From Chrysomallon squamiferum (Eukaryota > Mollusca > Gastropoda > Neomphalida > Peltospiridae): a stretch of DNA of 64,000 nt. Below are positions 38,523 to 51,948 of this stretch, piece by piece (the stretch's first letter is position 1; each line of letters begins with the position of its first letter). The position numbers and the translations under genes are program-made. Below the pieces are notes generated by a model. That model did no database searches. It had not been told where the DNA came from and worked only from the letters and a program-made list of their open reading frames with translations. The DNA lies in the NCBI GenBank assembly GCA_012295275.1, contig CM022668.1, positions 12,913,022 through 12,977,021 of the forward strand, in the 5' to 3' direction.

Positions 38523-39544
38523 ATATGAAGATGAAACTAACAGTTATACAGTTACACTCTGTATGAATTTACTGATTTCATTCTGTATTAGCCCATCTTT
38601 TATAACTGGATGTAGAATTTTATTATAAAACTGACATATTCTTTGGAGTAAAAATTTTGACAAAACTTTTAGAACTTCCTTCTGAAACAGAATTTGTTTC
38701 TTAAAATCCACAACAAAACTAATTACAAACTATTTCTAAACATCAATGGAAACATGCATGACAGAAATAAAATAAAAAAATTAAAAATAATTTTTCTTTC
38801 TTTCTGTTTTTCGTCTTCTTTCTTCTTTTTTTTATTATTATTCAAATTGCAAAGATTTCAACTCACATTCAGAATGAGGATAATTTGCACAACAATGTTT
38901 AAAGGAACCATTAAGCAGCAGAAATCAATAATTAAAGAGAGGGTCTGATCTGGACAGAATTCCTTCAGGGTCCACACACAATTGGCCATTGCTCTTTCAT
39001 GAGAGGCCAGCAAAGAATCAGGTCAAATGAATGTCAAAAGTGTGGTCATCATCAACGGAGGACTTTAAGAACAAACTCAGAATGATGAAGAAGCTAATTA
39101 CAGTCTCAGTGGAAACAGAGGAATTGAGCTGATGCAGGATCGAATCTTGTTATGTGTAAAAATATGTTATAGTGGCGGTGATGGATTTGTTTCTGAAACA
39201 GATTTGCTGATTTTAATCAAGTTAAAAAAAATATATTAAAAAAAACTTGCTATTTTATAAAAAAATAATTGGTTGTGGATGTGTTTGGTATATATATCCC
39301 TTTTTAAATTTATTTTGTGTGTTTGTGTGTTTATGAAAGAAAAGAAGAAAGAAACATAGAGCAAGAGAGACAGTATAAAATGTTTTCCTTTTTTTAATTT
39401 TTTTTTAAAGTAAACTAAACACAAAATACTTCTTACTAAAAAATGTTATTATATCTACAATACATAACATGTCTATATAATTATATCTGTATGTGTTTAT
39501 GTATGTATTATGTGCTTTTGTGTATATTTGTATATTTAGATTAG

Positions 39545-39783
39545 TAGTTTTTTTTTTTTTAACAATGTGATACAACAGGAAAAAGCTGCTGCAATCATTT
39601 TTAAAGACAATTCTTAATAATGATCTGCAATATGTGTTTGATGTGTACCATCCCACAAGCAGCAAAGTACATACCATGCCATTAATAACAGCAACAATAC
39701 CACTAATAGCCAATCTCAGACACAGCAGGAACTCAAAATAGCTCAGTGGGTTCATTGATCCAGTAACCCATTTAACCACTTAA
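39545..39783 (-). mobile_element. Diverged SINE of the family common in molluscs
   Basis: On the minus strand the block reads GTGGTTAAATGGGTTACTGG, ATCAATGAACCCACTGAGCT, ATTTTGAGTTCC, then GGCATGGTATGTACTTTGCT, GCTTGTGGGATGGTACACAT and ends in a run of 12 A. From memory it matches the body of an abundant tRNA-derived SINE of mollusc genomes with GGCCGTGGTATGTGCTATCC and TGTGGGATGGTGCATATAAA in the same order. The tRNA-like head is eroded. This is recognition, not a database match. Confidence 0.65.
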
Positions 39784-41543
39784 CTACAGACCTGTATTTT
39801 GTGTTTTATCAGTCTGAAATTCCACTCTTAAACATGCAGATGTCAATTATAATTTTAAAAAAAATTCCACAATATATTACATTAAAACTATTCAATTTTT
39901 AAAGTATTTTATTTTAAAAGTTTGAAAATATATTTCATTCTTTTTAAGTCCTTTTTGTTTTCTTTTGTCTTTTTAGTCCTTTTTTATTTTTTAATCTTTT
40001 TTTTTTTTTTTACAGACTTCTGTAATTGAATTCCCCCTCCTTTACATACACAAACCTGTCCCAGTCTATAAAAGATTTTTATTCTCCATCAACTAAAAGA
40101 AAAAAAAAAGAAAAAGAAAAAGGATTCCTTACAAGGCTGACTTTCTTCTTGGAATATTGCTGTTTGTGAATGAAACTGAGTAATTACAAATGTGTTTCAA
40201 ATACGACACGAACACAGAATGGTTCTAGTGAACTGACAGAAGAACCCAACAATCTTCAAAATCAATATTTTTCAATGACTAAACAGGAAAGTATTTATTC
40301 CAACCGGCTGCCCTTAATATTCACATCCGTATAACTGGCAGCATTGTTTGGCTTCATTACTCTTGAATCTGAAATTTGTGCTTGTCCCTGTCTTCAAACA
40401 TATTTCACAAACACACACACAAATGTATAGGAAAAAAATTTAAAAGTTTTGAAAATGTTTTTCAGATAACTGTTTAGCAACTATTATTTTTTTAGTTACT
40501 ATTGTTGTTGTTGTTGCTTTTCTTTTCATTATTATTATTACTACTGTTGAAAAAAGCTGACTTGAAACAGTTGAAAGAATGTTTGTGCTTTCTAGGTATT
40601 TAAAAGTAGCTGAAATGTATTTATTTATACTTGCATTGTTTTATTTGTTTAGATAAACAGACTTGTTCACCTTCAAAATATTAATCTTATGAAAATCTAG
40701 TATTGATTAAGTCTGAATTTTTTTTTTTTTTTTAAAGTAATGTCATTTTCTTAACTTTTATGTAATAGGATTATAAAATGAAACCTGAAAGACTGAGCTT
40801 GTCTGAGCTAAAGTGTCAAATCCTCAGTCTATCAGGGATTTTATTTTACTGTATATGAAATAATGGCTTTTCAAGAAAAAGGAAAAATAGAAGCATTCAT
40901 GTATTGTTTTATTATCACATTTTGTTATTATTAAAAATTGGTCAGTAGTTAAACAAAACAATAACTTCAAATGATATTCACAATTAAACGTACATTTCAA
41001 AATTAATTATGAATTTATGAAACATTAGATTCATTTGTTTTTATAACTTTAAATATACAAACTTTAGTCATAAATAAATGTATGATTTAGATATTTATAT
41101 AATCTTTATTTAAGGCATTTTAAACATATAATAAATGGCAATAGTTGCTGTTGTTTTTACTGTAATTACTGAAATCTGTTGACAATAATACAATTCAGTT
41201 TTATATTCAGAATACACATTTACACAGACATGCACACAAACACACACACAGACACACATATACATTAATAAAGTTACAATAATTGCTTACTTTAAATGGA
41301 AAGATAGAAATAATTTTTAAAAATGAATTATTATATATATATATATATATATAAAACGGCTGTCGGTCGAATTACAGTAATGCTGGAAAATGTTGTGTTT
41401 TTTTGTTGTTTTTTTTACAAAAATCAATAAAAAATTTTTTTTAATAAATAAAAATTATTAATCAAAAACATAATAATACCATTTATAAAATAAAGATTCA
41501 TTAAATACTGGAATAATAAAAAAAAAAGAATATATATCCTCAC

Positions 41544-42010
41544 CTCCAGTGACAGCAATATTTCGTCGCAGACGACATCAACTTTGTCTTCAATATTCCG
41601 ATTCCAAAATCAAATAAAATTCTTCATTTCGTGTCTGCTACTTGCAGCCGAACTTCTCGGATGTGTCAAACAATTTGTTTTACATTCGCTTCAACGAGAA
41701 ACATAATGCAGCAATCGTATTCAGTGGCAACTTCTTTTACTACCTTCAGCACGACACGCTGTGATCTATTAACTAAAAAATCCTTCCTACATGAGCTTCT
41801 ATCCGTGTCTGTCAAATATTCCTCTCCGATTCTCACGTCTGTCATTTCCCTACTTAGACATACCCTCGCCCATTCCATCGACGCTTTCACATCACGGAAA
41901 ATATCGAAGATATCCGAACCTCACTGTCATCTTGCGGATGCCGATTTGCTAATGATGGCCGATCGATTGGTCTGTCCACTGTTCGTGACCAGCTTGTTGA
42001 AAACTTAATA
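41544..42010 (-). other. Candidate non-coding first exon of MPP7
   Basis: This block is richer in GC and CpG than its surroundings and free of simple repeats. On the minus strand it ends in GTCACTGGAG|GTGAGG, a strong donor, with no gene to receive it except MPP7, whose start exon begins with an acceptor at 31525. It contains a 74-codon open frame at 41666-41890 (minus) that would be an upstream ORF, and a 125-codon frame on the plus strand at 41631-42008. Neither resembles a known protein to me. Confidence 0.4.
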
Positions 42011-42106
42011 TTAAGGGCGGATCCAATTTTCGTGGTTCAGGAGATGCACTGTTAATTTATTTTTCTTCTTCGTCATCATCACCATCATCTTCTTCTTTTT
42101 CTTTTT

Positions 42107-42107
<1 letters not shown>

Positions 42108-42144
<37 letters not shown>

Positions 42145-42160
42145 TATTATTATTATTATT

Positions 42161-42199
<39 letters not shown>
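42108..42199. repeat. (AAT)n(ATT)n(GTT)n compound microsatellite
   Basis: (AAT)n is followed directly by (ATT)n, giving a near-perfect hairpin, and then by (GTT)n of about 14 units. Confidence 0.9.
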
Positions 42200-42200
<1 letters not shown>

Positions 42201-42318
42201 TTCATGATTATTTATTTATTCATTATTATTATTTTTAGTATCTTTTTTTTTCTTTTTCTTTTTTTTTTTTTTTTTTATTTATTTTTTAAATATAAGTAAA
42301 TAAATGTGTATTGTCTGA

Positions 42319-42350
<32 letters not shown>

Positions 42351-43987
42351 CTATACATACATTCAATATTCAGGTCCATTAATTATAAAACACTATCGTA
42401 ATATAATGAGTACAATTGTTTTAGGTAACAACATAATTAAGATTATTTGCTAACAACACACGTTAAAAACTATTCTTGATCTCACACATTCAAACCATCA
42501 CGGACTCGACAAAACGCATATATACACAAAACACACGTATCGTCTTTCTTAATCGAGACTATTCATTTCCACGCAGACGTAATTTCCTTGGTGATAATCG
42601 TCATGTAAATGACGCCAAGAAATCCATGAAAGTAATTTGAAAAGGTGAAGAATAATTTACTGGCAAGTTTTATTTATAACTCTGTAAATTACTGCAGTAG
42701 GTTTCATTTATTTATTTATTTATTTTTATTTATTAATTTAATGTTTTGTTTTATTAATGGGTTTTTTTCTCTCTCTCTCTCTTTCCAATTATCAATTATT
42801 TGTTTTCCTATTCAAGAGCTAGTCCTGCCATATTGTTGACAGCGAAAAGCGATAACTGATGTTTCCTTGGTGATGGGGTGTCTCTTACTACATTAATTCA
42901 TCTGTTCTTTTGCAAACTACAAGTAATGAACCGAGAATTTACTACTTCTTCTCCTCGCAGGAAAGAGACAACATATCTAAATAATAATAAGAAGAAGACC
43001 ACAGTAACAGCATTTCCTATTTCTTAATTAATTATTTTATTTATTTATTTAGAAGAAGAAGAAAAGAAGAAAAAGGATAATAATAAGAACCACAATCACA
43101 AAACAGCAGCAATAACAAAAACAATAATAATAATAAAAATGTTGATAATTATGATGATGATGATGAGGAGGATAACAAAGACAACATCAATTCCAAAAGC
43201 TATGAATACATGGTAAATAGAAATACATATACATTTTAAGAATTAACACATGCGCACACACATATAAACACAAACAAACACCAACACATATATTCACAAA
43301 TGCATGTATATGTATAGTTCACATAAATTGTAACTACTTCAGTACATATTTTTCGATTAATTTTCTTCTATTATTCAATTAATCTTAAATTTTTTCCCCC
43401 AGATATTTCATGTATTCTCGTCTGACTTTGTTTTCTCCAGATAAAGTCTAAATTAGTAATTAGATTAAAATTATTTTATAACAGTCTGAATCTTCGGTAA
43501 AACAAAGTCATTATAAATTTGACTTCTACTCGGAATATCATTGTGTATTTTTCAAGCATGATTACAGTAACGAAGCTAGCGATAATAAGAATTTAAAAAC
43601 GAAACAAAAATGAATAAACAAAGAAAACAAAACAACGTAATTCTATAATAATATTCACGAAATTCTCTGAACTGTCCATATTTATCCTTTCATAAAATTA
43701 TTATTTCATACAATTTGATGAAGTACTTACGGAAATTAACTGTTTTTAAGATAAACTAACAGATTTTTTTTTATTCCTGTATTTTATGTGAGTTTCCCAT
43801 ATAATCTCAAATACTAAACCTATACATGGTTAAGATGTAAGCTTAACCCGTTTTCATTTTGCTATGAATGATGCGTACAATTAAATTTCAGGTCATTATG
43901 GTAACGTGCATTTCATTATGATTGAATCTGGCGATCTATTTATCGTCAATAATTTCAAGGGAACTTTGAACAGTAATGCAACAGATT

Positions 43988-44026
<39 letters not shown>

Positions 44027-44792
44027 ATCATCATCATCATTATTATTGTTTTTAATATAATTTTTATTTTATTTTAATTTATTTTTTGAAATTCTTTTAC
44101 TCTTTTAATCGAACGTAAGTCGACAACTCTTATTAATTCGTTAGAAATGAAATAAAATCAGAAACATTTTCTAACAATGAACGATACTAAACCGCGTACA
44201 TCTGAAAAACCGCTAACGCAGCGAATCTGGAGAAAGGTTTTCCACTCTCCTGGATTTTATGAAAGACAGGAGTGGCCATTTAAATTGATTTTTTGTTTTA
44301 AGTATCGAAATGATTCGACTAGATTCATCATTCGGAGTAAGTATGAACAGTATTTTATTTGTTTAAGCTCGACTGTTGATAGTTTAAAAAAATAGGGTGA
44401 AAAAAAAAAAAAGGAAAAAAGACGATTAAAAAAAAAATAATAATAATAATGGTAAAACTGGGAAGCAATGTATGAAGATATTGGCTATGCAGTATACATC
44501 CTTGTGTTATTTCGAGTTAATCCATATTGATACATCATTATATCGATCAAAAGTTATTTAAAATGCATTCTGAGATTTTATATATTCTCAGTGAAATATT
44601 TATTTCTAGCGACAAGATTATTTATTTTAAAAAATCATAATAATAATAAAGTAATATAAACAGCTCATAAACAGAAAAAGAACTAGTATTTTCTCTTTCG
44701 CTGTTTTCATTAAGACATGCTGAAAAGACAAAATTGTAGGCGAAAATACTTTAGTGATAGAAACCTATCATACATACATGCATACATACATA

Positions 44793-44823
<31 letters not shown>

Positions 44824-45374
44824 ATCAGAAACGCTTTGCTGTTGAAAAAAATTGCAAAATGGATAGACGTCTTTCAAAGTCGAGACTAATTTTTCTTTTG
44901 TAAACGTCATGTCTTTATTGATTGGTCACGTCATTTCCTTAATGATTGATTACCTTATTCTTTTGAAAATAAATGGGTAAGCAATGTTTGTTTAGAAATA
45001 TAATAATCATAATAATAATAATAATAATATTAATAAATAAATAACCACTGTTTAACTTGATAATAGTACAAATACTGTAAAAAAAAAATGTTTACCTTAT
45101 GAACTGAGAGCTTAAATTATGCTATAAATTTGTTCTTATCTTGCAGGATCAGTTTCACGGGACGATCGATAAGATTTGAATAATCAGAAATTAAAACCAG
45201 GCTGAGACTGAACTTTTGCTTAGGGCAATCTAGAATTAAAATTTATTTAAATACTTCGATTTTCTATTAGAGAATAGCCTATCTTTGTTTTGCAATTTTT
45301 AGTTTATACAGCTCTTCGATTTGTCTGAGCAGTATCAGGAGGGTAAATTTGTCCACAAGTTTTCTTATTGTATT

Positions 45375-45376
<2 letters not shown>

Positions 45377-45454
<78 letters not shown>
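45377..45454. repeat. (CT)n microsatellite
   Basis: About 39 uninterrupted CT units. Confidence 0.95.
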
Positions 45455-45458
<4 letters not shown>

Positions 45459-45639
45459 AATTACTAATATGTTGTTTTTTTTTTATAATTATTATTATTC
45501 TGTTTTATTTATTTATTTATTTATTTTTAAGTTATTATTTTTTGAAGATGAGAACCATCACTCATTGTTATGAAGAACTTATTTGAGACTGTTAATAGGT
45601 GCGACGTTACAAAAACAGGTAAAATTACAATTTCCTTTA

Positions 45640-45729
45640 TGTGTATATATATTTTATATACACACATACACATACACACATGTTTAAATGTTATATACTA
45701 TGTTTAAATGTTATGTATATGTACATATG

Positions 45730-45795
<66 letters not shown>

Positions 45796-45945
45796 CATAC
45801 ATACATATATGAATGTATAGATATATAAATATGTGTATATGCGTGTGTGTGTGTACATGTATATGTGTATATGTTTATATGTATATCTATTCGTATGTGC
45901 AAATGTATATGTATCTATGTATTTCTGTATGCATGTATGTATGTG

Positions 45946-46002
<57 letters not shown>

Positions 46003-46145
46003 GTGTGTGTGTGTGTACGTAGATGGATATGTATGTACATATGTTTGTAGTATTTGTAGTATATTTGCATATATATGTATGCAGGTATGTATGTGTATGT
46101 ATATCTATTTGTGTAAGTGTGTGTTTAGGTGTGATTGTGTTTGTG

Positions 46146-46185
<40 letters not shown>
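45640..46185. repeat. TATG / TA / TG compound microsatellite
   Basis: Alternating (TA)n, (TATG)n, (TGTG)n and TATATCTA variants over about 550 bases. The open frames rich in Tyr, Cys, Met and Val are artefacts of this. Confidence 0.92.
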
Positions 46186-46187
<2 letters not shown>

Positions 46188-46999
46188 AATATGTGTAAGT
46201 TATGAGCTCAGATTCTGAACAAACTGTGATCTTCTGACATGCATGAAGTACAGAAGTCAGATTGCGAGTCACTGGCGTGGCCTAAAAACCCGTAAACTTT
46301 GTCTGCTGCCAGATTTACAGAAACTGACAAGCAGACCGCAATCCTCTCACATGCACATCAGAATTAAAAAAATTAAGATAAAAAAAAAAAGCAACAACAA
46401 AACCAAATACGTCCGGCCAAATATCGAATTTGATTTTAATACAAAATGAATAGTGAGAAGGTGAAAAAAAAACAAAATATTTACGTATATTTCAGCTTAT
46501 TTTTTTATTTTTAGTTTTTTTCTTCTTCTTAATTTTAGTTCCATATCTGTTTAGAATACAAACCTATCATCTCGATTAATCTTGACGTGTGATGTGGATC
46601 GCTCGATATATTGGCACTGTAATCAAATATTCTGGTTTGTTCAGAGAAAAATATAGTCGCGACTTTTTCTCTTTTTTTTTTTTTTTTGATTTCTTTTATC
46701 TAAAGCAGTTTTATTTTATTTTCTTCTTTGTAAAATGGATGAATGTATGTTTACTGTCTTAAAGTAACATAGCTGTATTAAATTGCTTATGACGACTGTG
46801 TATCGAAGGCTGTTGAATGTTTTTCTGTTTATGGGAATGTTCTCGTAAATAATCCCTTACTTGCTAATCGATGAAAAGTCCGTGTTTACAACGGTGGGTT
46901 TTCTGTTATATCATTATTTATTATTGTTATTACTGTTATTTATTTATTTATTTAATCTGGTTGTTTGTTATTTTTTGTTTATTATTTATATATTTATTC

Positions 47000-47054
<55 letters not shown>

Positions 47055-49936
47055 TTTTTTATTTATTTATTTATTTATTATAAAATGCTTGGAATTTAAT
47101 AACCGTTAACAGTAACATGTTTCAAAGTATTCTTAAATAAATATTCATTAAGATTTGTTATCTGAGAATGAGGATAAAGGTTAGAATTTAGAGTTTAATG
47201 ATGGTTACAATCGTTGTTGTCAAGATTTGTTAAAAGGGTTAGGTAAGGTTAGGGTTCTATTTGTAGTTAAAAAGATATTTCTTAACACATAACAAGATTT
47301 TTGAATTTTTACTTGGAAAATATATTTGCATTGTTTCAAAATTTTGTGTGATCTTCGAATTTTTTTTTTAAGTATCAATTAATTAATTAATGTTTAACTT
47401 CTGTATATATAGAATATTATCGTCTGCCGCCTATTTTAATTTATGACTTAGGCATACTTATAAAATGCATATTTTTAATATGATATTATGATTCGTTATG
47501 TGGAAAATATACTTGACTGTCAAATCTACTCGAAATGAATCTTCGACATTTAAATAAAGGATTAATGTCAGCTATCTGCTACAAATATTTTAATTTATTA
47601 AGCATACTTTAAACTAGTTATCTGGTTATCGGACCTTGTTACTGCAGGTAGTATGTAAAAATAACTGATGTATTTAGTGATCCATAAGTAATATCGTCAG
47701 ATATGGGGTTTTTGTTAAGTTATTTTTAGCTAATTAAAAGACATTCGTAAACCCGAGATAACGGCAATGACTATTTATTTGTTTGCTTGTTTGTTTGTTT
47801 ATTTATATATTTATTTGTTTGCTTGTTTGTTTGTTTATTTATATATTTATTTGTTTGTTTGTTTGTTTGTTTGTTTGTTTGCTTACTTACATATTTGTTT
47901 CTTTGTTTCTTTGTTTCTTTATTTAACTATATATTTACGTTTATTTACTTGAAACGTACTTTATCGCAATAAAGACGTTACTTCTGTAAAACTCTCTTTG
48001 AGTAACCAAATACTGAAGTTGCTGGAAATATCTACATGGTTTATTACCTAATAGTTCGAACAGAAATAAAATATGTGCTCATCGATAAATGAATAAAAGA
48101 GAAGTTTCAGCGGATAACTGATAGAGCGCTCCCAGCAAAAAACACCATAGGCTATCGGTTATGAAGACAATTAAAAACATTCTTATTCTTGTGTTGTTTG
48201 TTTTATGTGTATGTGTTATATTTCTAAGGGTAAAATGTCGTCCATTTGTTGGCAAATAATCATAACTAATTAATTATAATAATTAGTTTTAAGTCAACGA
48301 AACTTTTTTAACCTCGATCGTGCGTTTTATTTAAGCATATGTGAATTAAGTGGGAGGGAGGGGGAGATAGAGAGAGAAAGATACACAAACAGATATACAT
48401 ACACACACACACACACACACATATATGTATGTATGTATGTATATGTACATCTGTTTCTCTCTGTGTCTCTCTGTGTGTATATATATATATATAGTAAACT
48501 AGAGACGGAGACACAGATGAAAACAGAGACAGAAGTTGAGAGAAAGAGAGAGCGCTTCTCAAATTTTTATAAAGGAATAAATGCACATTTTCAACACCGA
48601 ATAAAGGCTGGAAGTACAATTATTTGAAACGTGGTCTTGTGAAGAATTGTTTCTAATTTATGTACGTCTGCATTATGCTAGTCTAGGATTTACCCCTGCT
48701 TACACACACTGTACGTTTTGACCACTATTTTCTTATCCTTTGAAGGTATGAGAGGAAACTCAATGCCACTATATATTCTTATCAGTCGATAATAAGTGAA
48801 ATGCTGATTCTAAAAGGTTGCAACCAAATACATATTTGGATCCACACATTGTAGGAAACGTTTAAACCCGAATTACAGAACACAAATGAAACAAATCTCT
48901 TAACTAAATTTTCAACATTTTAGACAGAATTTGATAAATACTTCAGCTCTAGTAATCACGGCGAATCCATTTTTACGTTTTCCTTCATGAACGTAATTAC
49001 TCATTTAATAAGTTATCTTAAACGAGAAACGGAGATTTCTTTTTGAGGGTTATTTATTCCACAGTAATTAATCTGTACGAGAAACAGATATTTCTTTTTG
49101 AGGGTTATTTATTCCACAATAATGCGCTACCACTTTTATGTACCATACTAATGGCTTCATCGACCTAGATCTATCCAATATTACTTGTAACAAGTACAAA
49201 AAGACAATGAACATTTTGTTTCAGAGTTCTTACTGGTTTATTCCAACCAATGGCTAACATGTACAAAAAAAGAAACAAAACATCTAGCTACACACGACCG
49301 CACGTTCAATCATTTGTGCTGTCACTCTCTCCCAACAATGCCCAAATTTTTGTGTGAAAACCACAAAGAAATTAACACATGCACCCAAACAATTCTCTCT
49401 CTGTCTCGCTCTCCTCCTAACACACAAACACACTTTTACTCTCCCAGATGGCAGATCAACATTTGCAAAGCAATGCAATTATTAAATTATTTTAACTATC
49501 AACTGTTACAGCCCTGAATATATTTTGTAGACAATAAAATGTACAATTTGAAATATTTCATTTTTTTTTTTTTTTTTCATTTTTTTGTTATCATGAAAGA
49601 CTGTCAAAGGCATTTCAAGATATGACATCTGAATTTTATTTCATTTTGAAATTAAAAGTGTGAATGTAAAACAAAGTACAGCAGTCTTATCATGCAAGTT
49701 TCCACTGGGAAAACATCCAGTTAGAAACGTTAACTCTTTATGTTATTTGATTTACAGTTGTCTCCCTTTAATTACTATCTACATCAAAACCCTTGAACAA
49801 CGGAAAACCACCGTATTAAATTTATTTAAATTAAGTTCGATAAAATATTTTAAAAGAATGTCTGTAAAATATTAAAAATAAAATAAAATAAAATAAAAAA
49901 AAAATTAAATATCTTACAGACATCGTATTTAAATAA

Positions 49937-49969
<33 letters not shown>

Positions 49970-51912
49970 AAAATATAATTAAACATCCGCCTATATTCTG
50001 GATTTTTAAAATTAAATAATATCATTTTTATATTTTTATTTACTTATTATTATTATTTTATTATTATTTTTATTTTTTTCTCTCAATAAATTAATGATTA
50101 CATTTAGCAGTAAGTTATATTTTGGTTTAAATACTTTTCAGTTTTGCATGGCCAAACACTAACCCTGAACTGTTAGGAAACCTAAGCTTACATACATATT
50201 TGCAAATAAATAATATTTAAAATTTAAAGAAATAATTTCATAATTTAATGGCTCATTACAATACCAAATATTAAAGATATTCAAAAGCAGTTTATTGTGG
50301 ATAACAACAACGTTTTAATTTGTAACAAATCTACTGAACCATTATAATTTTTCTTTGGTCATGTCAGAACTAGATACAGCATTTTTTTTTTCTGTGTGTG
50401 TGTGTATTTGTATGTTATGTCATATTTAAATCAATGTTAATCTAGCACCAAAAATAAAAATTTAACCAGTCATTATGATTGATATTAAAAAAAACATTAA
50501 TCTTTAATACAACAGGTGCTTTTTCTAATATTATTGTCAGATATACTTCTAGCCATTTTTATATGAATTGTTTTATACTGGTATTTTTAATGTTATCCAA
50601 CACATAATTAATTTATGTGCATACAGAGACAAACTCAGGTTAAGTGTTTTTTTGTTGTTTTTTTGTGATTTTTTTTTTTTGTCCCAACATTATTAATGTC
50701 TGTAACATTTTATTGTACCCGTCTTTTCTAAAATTCTGGTTCAGTCATGATAAAGCTAAAAATGAGTCAAAATATTTTTCTACTTCAAGCTGCACTGAGC
50801 TTGAGAAAGGATTTAAAAAAAAAAAAAAAAAAAAAAAAATGTAGTAAAAATAAAGTATTTAAAAAAAAAGAAAAAAAAAGTGTACTTACTGTAACAGAAC
50901 TAAAGATGAATTAATTCTATTTGTAAATTTAAACTTAAATTACAAATTCCTATTTGAAGAAAATAGCCATACTCTTCTGGTGCTAATAATCATAGACACT
51001 TTTAAAGAAAAATAAACCAGTAATTTTATAAGAGAATTAAGAGTGAAGAGGTGACCTCACTTTTAAAACTTCTACTTTATATATATATATATATATATTT
51101 TTTTAAATTAATCTGTTATTGTTATTTTTGTTTATTTATAAAAATAAAATAAAATTAAATGAAATATAAATGATGGAAAGCAAAAAGAATAATTATGTTA
51201 CTTAAGAAGAAATATTGTACAACTAAACATAAACCAATGTCAGAAAAGACTGATCTAAAATATGAGTGCCACCATCACTGAAGTTAAACCAATAACTAAA
51301 CAAAACATGGATGTTATTTTTTTTGACAGCAGAAAAATTTTGAAAACAAAAGTCAAATTAAGAACAATTTGTTTATTATTGAAGATGCTCTTCAAATATC
51401 TTCAACCAAATCAGACAGGCAAACAAACAATTTTTATTTTAATACTTTGTTTTTGTACAAGGACCAAAACTGTATTTGGCCTTTTGGCGAAATGTGAAAC
51501 ATATTTTCTTTTTGTTTTAGCCTCCATGCAACCTGCATATTAAAAAATGTCCATTTTTGTGTAAAATATATTTAAGTCTTTAAGACTTCAAGCCATAACC
51601 ATTTAGAGTTTAAAGCCATAAAGTTTATACTGTGATAACCAAGACATATATTCTTACATAGATTCTATTAAAATTAATAAAGTCACAAATGTCTGATGAA
51701 AACAAACTGAAAAAGATATTTCTAAACAAGACGATACATTTTGTATAATGTACAATATTAAGAATAATAATACTGTCTTATAGTCAATTCTGCTTTCTAG
51801 CTGCATATGTACATTTATGGTTTTGTAATTTTTTTTTGTTATAGAAAATATTGTTCTGAACATTATTATTTATTTTGGAGTTATTCTCAAATTTTTGTTT
51901 TCTTATCATATA

Positions 51913-51948
<36 letters not shown>

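Larger units (their letters stand above)
31525..41543 (-). other. Probable first intron of MPP7
   Basis: If the exon proposed at 41544-42010 is right, this is a 10 kb intron. It holds a degenerate ~140-base repeat (TTGATTAGTTTTCACAAGCT, TATAACCTTTCCTGTTCA) at 32340-33000, a ~35-base AAATTAAATTAAAACAAATA repeat at 33190-33390, AAAT-rich sequence at 33950-34350, (CA)n at 34370, (GAT)n at 34960-35010, (GA)n at 36090-36166, (TA)n at 37302-37349 and (GT)n at 38478-38519. One SINE-like copy lies at 39545-39783. No coding exon is recognised. Confidence 0.45.

Noticed and set aside
41631-42008. 125-codon plus-strand frame as an independent gene
   Set aside because: No homology recognised; the better reading is a minus-strand 5' exon with a strong donor, although this remains unproven.
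44177-44395. 72-codon plus-strand open frame
   Set aside because: Composition is not clearly coding, there are no splice sites or homology I recognise, and it is the length expected by chance.
45711-46205. Cys/Tyr/Val-rich overlapping open frames
   Set aside because: Translations of TATG/TG/TA microsatellites.
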